NCBI GenBank assembly: GCA_015478895.1
Contig: JADMKK010000006.1
Span: forward strand, 1 to 44,843
Direction of reading: 5' to 3'
Source: Comamonas sp.
GTDB taxonomy: Bacteria; Pseudomonadota; Gammaproteobacteria; Burkholderiales; Burkholderiaceae_C
DNA: 44,843 nucleotides
In this document: one piece after another, positions 15,557 to 23,992 of the stretch
Position numbering within the stretch: the stretch's first letter is position 1
Layout of the letters: the number at the start of each line of letters is the position of its first letter
Translations under genes and position numbers: made by a program
The notes under the pieces: model-generated
Told to the model about the DNA's origin: nothing
Seen by the model: the letters and a program-made list of their open reading frames with translations, nothing else
Database searches by the model: none

Positions 15557-15886
15557 TTAGTAACGGTCACGATTGTAGCCGCCACCGCCGTTGTTGCCAC
15601 GGAAGCCGCCGCCGAAGCCGCCACCTGCAGGACGCTCTTCACGAGGACGTGCAACGTTAACCATCAGGTTACGGCCGCCCATAGGCTGCTCATGCAGGCC
15701 TTCGATAGCAGCTTGTGCTTCTGCTTCGGAAGACATTTCCACAAAGCCGAAGCCCTTGGAGCGACCTGTATCGCGTTCCATCATGACCTTAGCGGAAATA
15801 ACGTTACCGAATTCTGAGAAAGCTTGTTCCAGATCGTTGTCACGGACAGAGTAGGCCAGATTGCCGACGTAGAGTTTGTTGTTCAT
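15557..15886 (-). CDS. Small RRM RNA-binding protein (glycine-rich, Rbp type)
   Basis: This 109-residue protein has one RNA-recognition motif and a glycine-rich tail. RNP2 is LYVGNL (residues 5-10) and RNP1 is KGFGFVEM (44-51), both with the aromatic residues that stack on RNA bases. The tail (PAGGGFGGGFRGNNGGGGYN) resembles cyanobacterial and proteobacterial cold-inducible Rbp proteins. It probably binds single-stranded RNA as a chaperone. A run ending CCTATAGGTTTACT precedes the ATG, and the leader of about 100 bp without a gene could be a regulated 5' untranslated region, as in cold-shock genes; this is inference. Confidence 0.93.
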   Translation of the reverse strand: MNNKLYVGNLAYSVRDNDLEQAFSEFGNVISAKVMMERDTGRSKGFGFVEMSSEAEAQAAIEGLHEQPMGGRNLMVNVARPREERPAGGGFGGGFRGNNGGGGYNRDRY

Positions 15887-15996
15887 AGTAAACCTATAGG
15901 GAAAGTGAAAGGACCTCAGCCAAGGGCTGGATCAAAGTAGGCAACACATCCGCTTACGGAGGCGTTTAAGAAATTTGCCACAGTTACGCAGCTTTT

Positions 15997-16257
15997 TTAA
16001 GCAGGCAAACCGGGCATTTTGAGATAGCTTTTGCCCTGCTCAATGGCGTAGCTGGTGGCTGCAGCAGAAGTGCGAAACCGAGGAATGAAACGAAACACTC
16101 GGTCATGCGAACAGGCACCATGGCCGCTGCGAATGGAAAGGGATGCGGTGTAGCTACCGCTGGCGGTCAATTCGGCTGCGGGTGTAAGCGCATATTTACC
16201 GATGACTTGAGAAAGCTGGAGAATGTGGTTCAAAGTAAACGCGATAACTTGGAGCAA
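15997..16257 (-). CDS. Small conserved-looking protein of unknown function
   Basis: The 86-residue frame starts with TTG at the given coordinate, but no ribosome site supports it or any internal start, so the N-terminus is uncertain. The C-terminal half (YTASLSIRSGHG ... DRVFRFIPRF, then AAATSYAIEQGKSYL) has the alternating pattern I associate with a short conserved hypothetical family of Burkholderiales, which suggests real coding or a recently real gene. No domain of known function, signal peptide or TM segment is visible. It lies 110 bp upstream of the RRM gene on the same strand. A start lost by mutation, making it a pseudogene, is possible. Confidence 0.5.
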   Translation of the reverse strand: MLQVIAFTLNHILQLSQVIGKYALTPAAELTASGSYTASLSIRSGHGACSHDRVFRFIPRFRTSAAATSYAIEQGKSYLKMPGLPA

Positions 16258-16629
16258 ACGCGCAAAAAAAGTAAAAGCTCAACAGTGAGCTGGCATACGC
16301 CGGTTAGCGTCAACATGGTACCAAAACTATCTTAAGACAGATTTGGAATTTACTCCACTAGGCTATCAGCTGCCACAGGAGAAAAGTATTTAAAAATCGT
16401 CTGATTCGATTGTCTTTAGTGCTACCTAACTTTTTCCGGGCTTTGCAACTACAGCTGCCGTCTTTAATAAAGCTCTGCAGCAGGTTGACGCACTTTAACA
16501 GCATTTCTGCCAAAGATTACACTGAAGATGAAGAAATTTAGTCAAACTCCAACAAAATCCTTTACCTACAAGGGGATACAGCTATACATTTATTTTTTAT
16601 GGCTTTCGATCAACCAACTTTGAAACAAT
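16258..16629. other. AT-rich gene-free stretch
   Basis: About 370 bp without any sensible reading frame on either strand and noticeably richer in A+T than the surrounding genes. No RNA gene, terminal repeat or transposase piece was recognised. It may be decayed or acquired DNA next to the IS remnant region, or an untranslated control region of the small ORF at 15997-16257. Confidence 0.4.
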
Positions 16630-16651
16630 AAAAGCACGCAAAGGTGCTTTT
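16630..16651 (-). terminator. Intrinsic terminator of tex
   Basis: AAAAGCAC (16630-16637) and GTGCTTTT (16644-16651) form a perfect 8-bp stem with a six-base loop. On the minus strand the stem's own 3' arm ends in a T-run. It lies 34 bp beyond the tex stop codon. Confidence 0.75.
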
Positions 16652-16684
16652 ACTGGAGGCTACGGTTGAAAGCTCTACTGGCTT

Positions 16685-19054
16685 TTACTTATTCAGGCCT
16701 TGCAGTTTAGCAAATGCTGAAGCCATCGCACTTTCTGCCGGCACTGCCGGTGCTCGCTGCGGCTGATTAAGGCCGCTCCGATTCTGCAAACCGCGTGCCG
16801 CCGCTTCAAAACGGTTGTCACGTGGGCCATCACGGCGAGGGGCAGCCGCATCGAGCTTCATGGTCAGGCTGATGCGCTTGCGCGCTACATCCACCTCCAG
16901 CACCTTCACTTTGACGATCTGGCCGGTCTTGACCACTTCGCGCGCGTCTTCAATGAACTTGTGGCTCATCTGGCTCACATGCACCAGGCCATCCTGGTGC
17001 ACACCCAGATCCACAAACGCGCCAAACTGCGCCACGTTGCTGACGGTGCCTTCCAGCGTCATGCCCTCTTTAAGGTCTTTGATGTCATCCACACCCTCAT
17101 TAAACCGGGCCACCACAAAGTCAGGGCGCGGGTCACGGCCCGGCTTTTCCAGCTCCGCCAAAATATCCTTGACGGTGATGGCGCCGAATTTCTCGGTCAC
17201 AAACTGCTCGGCCTTCAAGCCCTTGAGCACTTCGTTGCGGCCCATCAACTGGTCCACCGGTTTGCAGGTGGTGGCAATAATTTGCTCAACTACGGAATAG
17301 GTTTCCGGGTGTACACCGGTCATGTCCAATGGGTTCACGCCATCGCGAATGCGCAAGAAACCCGCCGCTTGCTCAAAGGTCTTGGGACCCAGGCCCGACA
17401 CCTCCATCAGCTGCTTGCGGCTTTGGAACGAGCCATTGGCATCGCGCCAGCGCACCACCGACTTGGCCACCGAGCCCGACAGGCCCGAAACCCGCGTAAG
17501 CAACGGTGCCGAGGCGGTATTCAAATCCACCCCCACAGAGTTCACACAGTCTTCCACCACAGCATCCAGCTGGCGCGCCAGCTCGCTTTGGTTCACATCG
17601 TGCTGGTACTGGCCCACGCCAATGCTCTTGGGGTCAATCTTCACCAACTCGGCCAGCGGATCTTGCAGGCGGCGCGCAATCGAGGCCGCGCCGCGCAGGC
17701 TGACATCGACATCGGGCATTTCTTGCGAGGCGAACTCACTGGCCGAATACACCGATGCCCCCGCCTCGCTGACCACCACCTTGTCGATGGCTTTTTCTGG
17801 CTGGCCCGCCAGTTTGATCAAGTCAGCGGCCAGCTTGTCGGTTTCGCGGCTGCCCGTGCCGTTGCCAATGGCAATCAGGTTCACGCCGTGCTTTTCCACC
17901 AGCTTGGCCAGGGTGTGCAGCGAGCCTTCCCAGTCTTTGCGCGGCTCGTGCGGGTAGACGGTGGCGGTGTCCACCAGCTTGCCGTTGCTGTCTACCACGG
18001 CCACTTTCACGCCGGTACGGATGCCCGGGTCCAGCCCCATGACGGTTTTGGCACCGGCAGGCGCTGCCAGCAACAAGTCACGCAGATTGTCGCCAAACAC
18101 CTTGATGGCCACTTTTTCAGCATCTTCACGCAAGCGGCTGAACAGATCGCGCTCGGTGGACAGGCTCAGCTTGACGCGCCAGGTCCAAGCCACGCATTTG
18201 CGCAGCAGATCGTCGGCTGCACGCTGGGCATGGCTCCAGCCCAAATGCAGCGCAATGCGGCCTTCAGCCATGCTGGGCTGGCCGGGTTCGGGCTCGACCG
18301 GCTGCACCAGCTTGGCTTCCAAAATTTCCAGCGCGCGGCCACGGAACACCGCCAAGGCACGGTGCGAGGGCACACGGCCAATCGGCTCGTCGTAGTCAAA
18401 ATAATCGCGGAACTTGGCCACTTCGGGGTCGTTCTCGTTTTTAGATTCGACTTTCTTGGAGCGCAGCAGGCCCTCTTCCCACAGCCATTCGCGCAGCTTT
18501 TGCACAAGGGCAGGGTCTTCGGCCCAGCGCTCGGACAAGATGTCGCGCACCCCATCGAGCACCGCAAAGGTGGTGGAGAAATCAGGCCCCGGCTTGCCAT
18601 CATCGAGCAGCGTAGCGGGCTGGCAGAAGGCATGTGCCTCCTTGTGAGGATCGAGCGTGGGGTCGGCAAACAGCCTGTCGGCCAGCGGCTCCAGGCCAAA
18701 CTCCTTGGCAATCTGGCCCTTGGTGCGGCGCTTTTGCTTGAAAGGCAGGTAAATGTCTTCCAGCTCTTGCTTGGTGGGCGCATTGGCAATCGCCAGACGC
18801 AGTACATCGGTCAGCTTGCCTTGCTCATCGATCGCCTTGAGCACGGTGCCCCGGCGTTCGTCCAGCTCACGCAGGTACGACAAGCGTGCTTCCAGCTCGC
18901 GCAGCTGCACATCGTCCAGGCCGCCTGTAGCTTCTTTGCGGTAGCGGGCAATAAACGGAACGGTGGCACCACCATCCAACAAGTCCACGGCAGCTTGCAC
19001 TTGCTGCACGCTGACTTTGATTTCTGCGGCAATCTGCCCAATGATTTTTTGCAT
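16685..19054 (-). CDS. tex: Tex (YhgF) S1-domain RNA-binding protein
   Basis: Tex is a conserved cytosolic nucleic-acid-binding protein, first described as a regulator of toxin expression in Bordetella and related to eukaryotic Spt6. The product from ATG 19054 is 789 residues (family about 770-790). Domains in order are the N-terminal helical Tex region (IIGQIAAEIKV ... VPFIARYRKEATGGLDD), a YqgF/RNase-H-like fold (MGLDPGIRTGVKVAVVDSNG), helix-hairpin-helix repeats (VDLNTASAPLLTRVSGL; LMEVSGLGPKTFEQAAGFLR) and an S1 domain (LEGTVSNVAQFGAFVDLG). The frame stays open 48 codons upstream, but MQKIIGQIA is the usual family start. The 3' end encodes a Pro/Ala-rich tail. A terminator hairpin follows. 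Confidence 0.95.
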   Translation of the reverse strand: MQKIIGQIAAEIKVSVQQVQAAVDLLDGGATVPFIARYRKEATGGLDDVQLRELEARLSYLRELDERRGTVLKAIDEQGKLTDVLRLAIANAPTKQELEDIYLPFKQKRRTKGQIAKEFGLEPLADRLFADPTLDPHKEAHAFCQPATLLDDGKPGPDFSTTFAVLDGVRDILSERWAEDPALVQKLREWLWEEGLLRSKKVESKNENDPEVAKFRDYFDYDEPIGRVPSHRALAVFRGRALEILEAKLVQPVEPEPGQPSMAEGRIALHLGWSHAQRAADDLLRKCVAWTWRVKLSLSTERDLFSRLREDAEKVAIKVFGDNLRDLLLAAPAGAKTVMGLDPGIRTGVKVAVVDSNGKLVDTATVYPHEPRKDWEGSLHTLAKLVEKHGVNLIAIGNGTGSRETDKLAADLIKLAGQPEKAIDKVVVSEAGASVYSASEFASQEMPDVDVSLRGAASIARRLQDPLAELVKIDPKSIGVGQYQHDVNQSELARQLDAVVEDCVNSVGVDLNTASAPLLTRVSGLSGSVAKSVVRWRDANGSFQSRKQLMEVSGLGPKTFEQAAGFLRIRDGVNPLDMTGVHPETYSVVEQIIATTCKPVDQLMGRNEVLKGLKAEQFVTEKFGAITVKDILAELEKPGRDPRPDFVVARFNEGVDDIKDLKEGMTLEGTVSNVAQFGAFVDLGVHQDGLVHVSQMSHKFIEDAREVVKTGQIVKVKVLEVDVARKRISLTMKLDAAAPRRDGPRDNRFEAAARGLQNRSGLNQPQRAPAVPAESAMASAFAKLQGLNK

Positions 19055-19158
19055 GCGTGATGCGCCCCACGGCGCTGGTTCTTCAAAAACGAGCAAGTGT
19101 GCCATAGCCCACGCCCGCCGCAGAAGCCTGCCACATCTCCTTTTCATCTGCATACATT

Positions 19159-19196
19159 TGATAGCTGCCCGCCTTTGACTGACAAGGGCTAACTGC
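19159..19196. repeat. Dispersed intergenic repeat copy between tex and the DUF72 gene
   Basis: TTTGATAGCTGCCCGCC (from 19157) and AAGGGCTAACTGC (19184-19196) match the two arms of the repeat at 26695-26730, with several substitutions. It occupies most of the space between the divergent genes. Confidence 0.5.
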
Positions 19197-19221
19197 AAAA
19201 AACGTTCAAAATGCTTGCACC

Positions 19222-20244
19222 ATGCAAGATGATCTGTTTGGCGATGTGCCGCCGCTCAAGCCCCCTGCGACGCCCAAAAAATCTTTGGGCGTGCAGGCTG
19301 TACCAGCCAACGACCGAATCTTGGCGCTGGCTAACACCTTGCCCAGCCTTTTGCGCATGGGAGTTTCCACGTGGTCCTACCCCGGCTGGGAAGGCTTGAT
19401 ATGGGATGGCCCCTATGACCCATCGCTGCTGTCACGCAAGGGGCTTACCGCATTAAGCCAGCACCCTTTGATGCGCACCGTGTGCGTAGACCGCACATTC
19501 TGGCGCCCCCTGAGTGTGGAGCAGTACGCGCAAATGGCTGCCCAAGTCCCCGAAGATTTTCGATTTATGGTGAAGTGCCCTAACGCTGTGACCGATGCGC
19601 TGGTGCGTTCCGAAGAAGGCAAAGGGCAACGCCACAACCCTGCTTTTCTGGATGCACAGCTCGCACTGGATCAGTTTGTGCTTCCTTGTATGCAAGGTCT
19701 TGGCGAAAAATTGGGGGTACTGGTCTTTCAACTCAGTCCTTTGCCTTGGGATTTGCTGCGCAAACCGGCAGAACTAATGTCGCGCTTATCGCTCGTCTTG
19801 GCGGCAACGCGCCATGCTTTGAGCGAGCGGCCCGATGTCATCGTTGCAGTCGAAGTACGTGACCCCCTCTTGCTGGAGGACGGTTTTGTCAAAGTCCTGC
19901 AAGCGCACGGAGCGACCATGTGTCTAGGTCTACATGGAAAGATGCCGCCCATCGAACAACAATTACCCACACTACGCAAACTTTGGCCCACGCCACTGGT
20001 ATGCCGCTGGAACCTCAACATCAGTTTTGGTCCCTTTGGATATCCAGAAGCCCAAGAAAAGCACCGCCCATTTAATGAAATTCGGACAGCAGATCCGCAT
20101 ACGCGCCTGCTATTGGCACGTACCATCGCAGGTATTACCCGTGCCGGGCACACTGCTTTTGTAACTATCAGCAATGATGCCGAAGGTTGTGCGCCGCAAT
20201 CCATTGTGCTTTTGGCGGAGCAACTTCAAGAGCTTGCACCTTAA
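19222..20244 (+). CDS. DUF72 (YecE-like) protein
   Basis: This 340-residue protein belongs to the DUF72/YecE family, TIM-barrel proteins of unknown biochemical role. Typical features are LRMGVSTWSYPGWEGLIWDGPYD (N-terminal barrel strand and its WxYPxW motif), VDRTFWRP, FRFMVKCPN and the later VAVEVRD. The length is slightly greater than average because of an N-terminal extension of about 45 residues. It is divergent from tex, with a repeat element between them and no ribosome site stronger than a short purine run. No neighbour suggests a specific function. Confidence 0.88.
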   Translation: MQDDLFGDVPPLKPPATPKKSLGVQAVPANDRILALANTLPSLLRMGVSTWSYPGWEGLIWDGPYDPSLLSRKGLTALSQHPLMRTVCVDRTFWRPLSVEQYAQMAAQVPEDFRFMVKCPNAVTDALVRSEEGKGQRHNPAFLDAQLALDQFVLPCMQGLGEKLGVLVFQLSPLPWDLLRKPAELMSRLSLVLAATRHALSERPDVIVAVEVRDPLLLEDGFVKVLQAHGATMCLGLHGKMPPIEQQLPTLRKLWPTPLVCRWNLNISFGPFGYPEAQEKHRPFNEIRTADPHTRLLLARTIAGITRAGHTAFVTISNDAEGCAPQSIVLLAEQLQELAP

Positions 20245-20365
20245 AACTAGAATTACTGCGTTTATTTCTGTTTGGGCTCAACCTTGTTCACAGTTTTGTA
20301 GCTAATTAGGTGCTGCCTCGCTAAGTTGTGCATGTCAGAATGTTGTGGTACTTAAAGAAACCGCT

Positions 20366-22672
20366 GTGAAATTTTGTGACTTGATCATCTTTGCGGGCTG
20401 CCTAGGTGCAGCCTCTACATCGTCTGCACTTAGTTTAGGTAGCAGTCAAGGCAATGTGCTTCTCGGCTCACCGGTCGATTTGGTCTTTAACGTCCAGGCC
20501 GATCCAGGGCAAACCGCAGAGAGCAGTTGCCTGCGCGCAGAAGTTTGGCTGGGAGATATGCGCCTTGGCAGTAGTCAAGTGCAGTTACAGCTGATGGGCG
20601 ACTCTTCCGTTCGCGTGCGCACCTCGCATGCGGTGAATGAACCCTTAGTCAATGTCAAGCTTTCCGCCGGATGCGCAGGCGCGGTTTCGCGCAGCTATAC
20701 GTTTTTTGCAGACCCCCCTGTTTCGATGGCGGCATCCGTACAACCTATCGACTTAAGCACCCTCAAAGTCGCCAGCTTGCCATTGCCTGCATCATCACTG
20801 GCCACAGCACCCCTCCCCCGTGCACTAGCGACGGGCAAAACCAAGACGCAACCCGCCAAACGACGGGTCACTGCGCAGACCATACCTAACGGCACCATTC
20901 CCCTGCCTCCCATCGAAGAATTATCCAGAGCGGCTACTGGCTTAGCCGCTGTTGCGGCAGCCGCACCCAGTAACGCCAGCGATAGTTCAGAACAATCGAA
21001 GCTACGAATGGAAGCTTTGGAAGGTTTGGTCGCCTCAGACGCAGATATTGCGCCTGCACCAACTCCTGCGACAGAAAACCTACTCATTAGCAATACAGGT
21101 AGTGATCCCAACACACAATTGCTGTTTGATGCCAATGCCCAACGCCTAGAGCAGCTAGAACAGCAACTGCGAGCCATGCAGTCCAAGCTCAGCAGCAGTC
21201 ATGCTGAAATTAGTTCACTCACTACCCAGTTAGCGCAGGAGCAAAATACGGGCCTTCCGCTCTGGGTGCACGTTATGCTGGGCTTGCTAGCGCTGGCCCT
21301 CGCCACAATTGCATGGCTCATCCAGCGTATGAAACAAGAGCGTGCGCCCAGTGAAGAAAAATGGGCAGACACCGTCTTAGCAGCGCAGGATGGCCCCCCA
21401 TCAAGCCCACAGACCACTTCTGCGCCAGTCATGCCTGTCGCAATGGTTGCCGCACAAGAGGCTCAAAAAACATCAAGCCACTGGGAATCTGCTTTACCCA
21501 CCAGTGAACAACTTGCGAGCGATGTCAGTGCAACTCCATTGTCTCAAACCGTCGATGTCTACCCCGATGTAAACGGGGTAGACAGTTCGGATGAAGACAT
21601 CCGGAGCCCTCAGGCCGATAACAGCATCGCCACAACAGCACCTTCCACAGTTTCTGCGTCGACGTCTACGGAGCAAGCACAGGCATCTTGGGCCACCGTA
21701 CTAACCGCTCAAGCCCTGTTCGATATTCAAGAACAGGCTGAGTTTTATGCCTCAGTGGGTGAGCACGATCAAGCTATCTTGCTGCTGGAAGAACATATTG
21801 CTCAACACGAAACTTCGTCCCCTCTGGCTTACTTGGAGCTATTGCAGTTGCTGTATCGCTTAAGTCGCGCCGAGGCATTTGAGCATGTCCGTAACACATT
21901 CCAAAAGCATTTCAATGTGCAAGTTCCAAGCTTCTTGCGCTTCGCGCGCAAAGGCCACGACTTGTGGAGCAGTCACCCTGATGTACTGAGCAATATCGAG
22001 GCGATATGGCCCACTGATGATGTTTTACCATTGCTACGTAGACTGATTATTGCCAATTTATCCAGCACACATTCAGACGCTGGCGCTCGCTTTGACTTGG
22101 CAGCCTTTGATGATTTGCTCATGCTTTATAACGTGGCGCAAACCACACCAGCGACAGCACGCGGAACTATCGTAGGGCGCCTGCGTACTGCCCCCACTGA
22201 AGTGCCGCTACCCGAAGTTTTCTCCGAAGAAGGCAACACCATCGGGCATACAGAGTTCATGCCTGATGATTTGTTTCTGAAACGTTCAACATATTCCTCG
22301 GTTGCGCCCCCCCCCGCGCCAGAGCCTTTGCCCCTGCAAACTGCTAGCTTGGAGATGCTCAACGCAGCACCTGCTGCAGCGCCTTTATCAGCCAATGCAC
22401 CGCGCAATGATTCACCTTTCCAAAGAACTTCACACTTTGAAAGTAATGAAGTCTTGATGGATGAATTGACCATCGACTGGGAACAAACCGCAGACACAAT
22501 GGCTTCTGTTAGCGAATTGCCAACGCCTGCACCGATTCCCAGCAGTCCACTTCTTCAGGATCCTTTGTTGAACGACTCTGGGCTGGGCGACTTGAATTTG
22601 GACGACTTCATGTTCGATGAGCGCGATTTGCCACCCAAGCCCTCATCACCTTCCAAAAAAATTTCGCCTTAA
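20366..22672 (+). CDS. FimV-like inner-membrane protein, without recognisable LysM domain
   Basis: The N-terminus after a signal peptide (KFCDLIIFAGCLGAAS, cleavage near STSSALS) reads LSLGSSQGNVLLGSPVDLVF, the periplasmic FimV N-domain pattern. A Pro/Ala/Ser-rich region follows, then a short coiled coil (RLEQLEQQLRAMQSKL), one TM helix (about residues 300-320; HVMLGLLALALATIAWL) and an acidic cytoplasmic part with a TPR-like helical segment (FDIQEQAEFYASVGEHDQAI). FimV homologues act in polar assembly and type IV pilus function. I see no LysM motif between the N-domain and the TM helix, where classical FimV has one. GTG 20366 is chosen for the best signal peptide; GTG 20345 is possible. At about 770 residues it is on the short side for the family. 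Confidence 0.75.
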   Translation: MKFCDLIIFAGCLGAASTSSALSLGSSQGNVLLGSPVDLVFNVQADPGQTAESSCLRAEVWLGDMRLGSSQVQLQLMGDSSVRVRTSHAVNEPLVNVKLSAGCAGAVSRSYTFFADPPVSMAASVQPIDLSTLKVASLPLPASSLATAPLPRALATGKTKTQPAKRRVTAQTIPNGTIPLPPIEELSRAATGLAAVAAAAPSNASDSSEQSKLRMEALEGLVASDADIAPAPTPATENLLISNTGSDPNTQLLFDANAQRLEQLEQQLRAMQSKLSSSHAEISSLTTQLAQEQNTGLPLWVHVMLGLLALALATIAWLIQRMKQERAPSEEKWADTVLAAQDGPPSSPQTTSAPVMPVAMVAAQEAQKTSSHWESALPTSEQLASDVSATPLSQTVDVYPDVNGVDSSDEDIRSPQADNSIATTAPSTVSASTSTEQAQASWATVLTAQALFDIQEQAEFYASVGEHDQAILLLEEHIAQHETSSPLAYLELLQLLYRLSRAEAFEHVRNTFQKHFNVQVPSFLRFARKGHDLWSSHPDVLSNIEAIWPTDDVLPLLRRLIIANLSSTHSDAGARFDLAAFDDLLMLYNVAQTTPATARGTIVGRLRTAPTEVPLPEVFSEEGNTIGHTEFMPDDLFLKRSTYSSVAPPPAPEPLPLQTASLEMLNAAPAAAPLSANAPRNDSPFQRTSHFESNEVLMDELTIDWEQTADTMASVSELPTPAPIPSSPLLQDPLLNDSGLGDLNLDDFMFDERDLPPKPSSPSKKISP

Positions 22673-22808
22673 TACTTCAAATTGCGACTTGGCGCTGACT
22701 GATAAAAGCGCGTACTTTTGAAGCCAATTGCCACCTTCAACGATGGCGTCGTACCTCGCATGGAGCTATTTAGGCCCAGTACATGCGAAAATCACGTTTT
22801 AAAGCATT

Positions 22809-22845
22809 CAGTCTCAGCACGCTCATCGGTGCGGAGACTGTTTAT
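22809..22845 (+). terminator. Hairpin between the FimV-like gene and prfB
   Basis: CAGTCTC (22809-22815) pairs with GAGACTG (22834-22840) around an inner GCAC/GTGC helix and is followed by TTTATT. It can end FimV-like transcripts; a role in the prfB leader is also possible. Confidence 0.5.
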
Positions 22846-22876
22846 TGCGCCCAAATACAGATTTTAGGAATACGCC

Positions 22877-23981
22877 ATGGAAGCCGAACGCATCAACCAA
22901 ATCGAAGCCAATCTTGCTGACCTGTCCACTCGGACTGAAGAACTACGGAGGTATCTTTGACTACGATGCAAAGTTTGAACGTCTGCGCACCGTCAACGCT
23001 TCGCTAGAAGACCCCGCCGTCTGGAACGACCCTAAAAAAGCCCAAGAACTGGGCAAAGAGCAAAAGTCGCTCAACAGTGTCGTGCTGACGCTGCAAAAGC
23101 TCACCGCAGAATTAGCTGACAATTCCGAGCTCTTTGCAATGAGCAAAGAGGAAGGCGATTTTGGCGGCCTAGAAGCTATCGAAGGCGAAGCGGCCAAGCT
23201 GCAGCCTTTGATTGAGGAACTCGAATTCCGCCGCATGTTCAGCCAAGAAGCTGATCCGCTGAATTGCTTCATTGATATCCAAGCCGGCGCCGGTGGTACC
23301 GAAGCTTGTGACTGGGCCAGCATGCTGCTGCGTCAGTATCTGAAGTACGCAGAACGCAAGGGCTTCAAAGCTACCGTGGAAGACGAAACACCAGGTGACG
23401 TTGCAGGTATCAAAAGCGCTACCATCAAGATCGAAGGTGAATACGCGTTCGGTTTGCTGCGCACCGAGACCGGCGTGCACCGCTTGGTGCGCAAGTCGCC
23501 TTTTGACTCTTCGGGTGGTCGCCACACCAGTTTCACTTCGCTGTTTGTCTACCCGGAAATTGATGATTCGATCGAGATCAACATCAATCCGGCCGACGTG
23601 CGTACCGATACCTACCGCGCTTCGGGTGCTGGTGGTCAGCACATTAACAAGACCGACTCTGCCGTACGTCTGACCCACATTCCCACAAACATCGTGGTCC
23701 AGTGTCAAGACGGTCGCTCCCAGCACAGCAACCGTGATGTGGCTTGGCAGCGCCTGCGCTCGCGCCTTTATGACTACGAAATGCGCAAGCGCATGGAAGA
23801 GCAACAAAAGCTGGAAGACACCAAGACCGATGTGGGCTGGGGTCACCAAATTCGCTCCTATGTGCTGGACAACAGCCGCATCAAGGATCTGCGCACCAAC
23901 GTCGAAGTTTCCGCTACGCAAAAAGTGCTGGACGGCGATCTGGACGTGTTTATCGAAGCCTCGCTCAAGCAAGGCGTTTAA
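22877..23981 (+). CDS. prfB: Peptide chain release factor 2 (programmed +1 frameshift)
   Basis: RF2 recognises UGA and UAA codons and triggers peptide release. Translation starts at ATG 22877 (ribosome site AGGAA) as [12 protein letters not shown] and hits an in-frame TGA at 22958-22960. The ribosome then shifts +1 (skipping T22958) and continues [10 protein letters not shown] to the stop at 23981, giving 367 residues (E. coli 365). The codon-recognition tripeptide SPF is at 207-209 and the catalytic GGQ at 252-254, as expected. The frame open from 22845 upstream of the shift site is an artefact of the second frame. pepN follows after 11 bp, on the same strand. Confidence 0.97.
22947..22961 (+). 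promoter_or_regulatory. RF2 autoregulatory +1 frameshift site
   Basis: The sequence GGAGG-TAT-CTT-TGA-C has an internal Shine-Dalgarno-like GGAGG, the slippery CTT codon and a TGA followed by C. When RF2 is scarce, the TGA is read slowly and the ribosome slips forward by one base, restoring RF2 synthesis. This is the same arrangement as in E. coli prfB, with GGAGG in place of AGGGGG. Confidence 0.95.
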
Positions 23982-23992
23982 GGAAAGCACTC

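Noticed and set aside
16961-19060. 699-codon plus-strand frame opposite tex
   Set aside because: Antisense shadow of tex: no domain, no ribosome site, and His/Leu/Gln-rich composition typical of such shadows.
22845-22958. In-frame N-terminal extension of prfB from 22845
   Set aside because: It is only the +1 frame upstream of the programmed shift site; the genuine N-terminus is in the other frame from ATG 22877.
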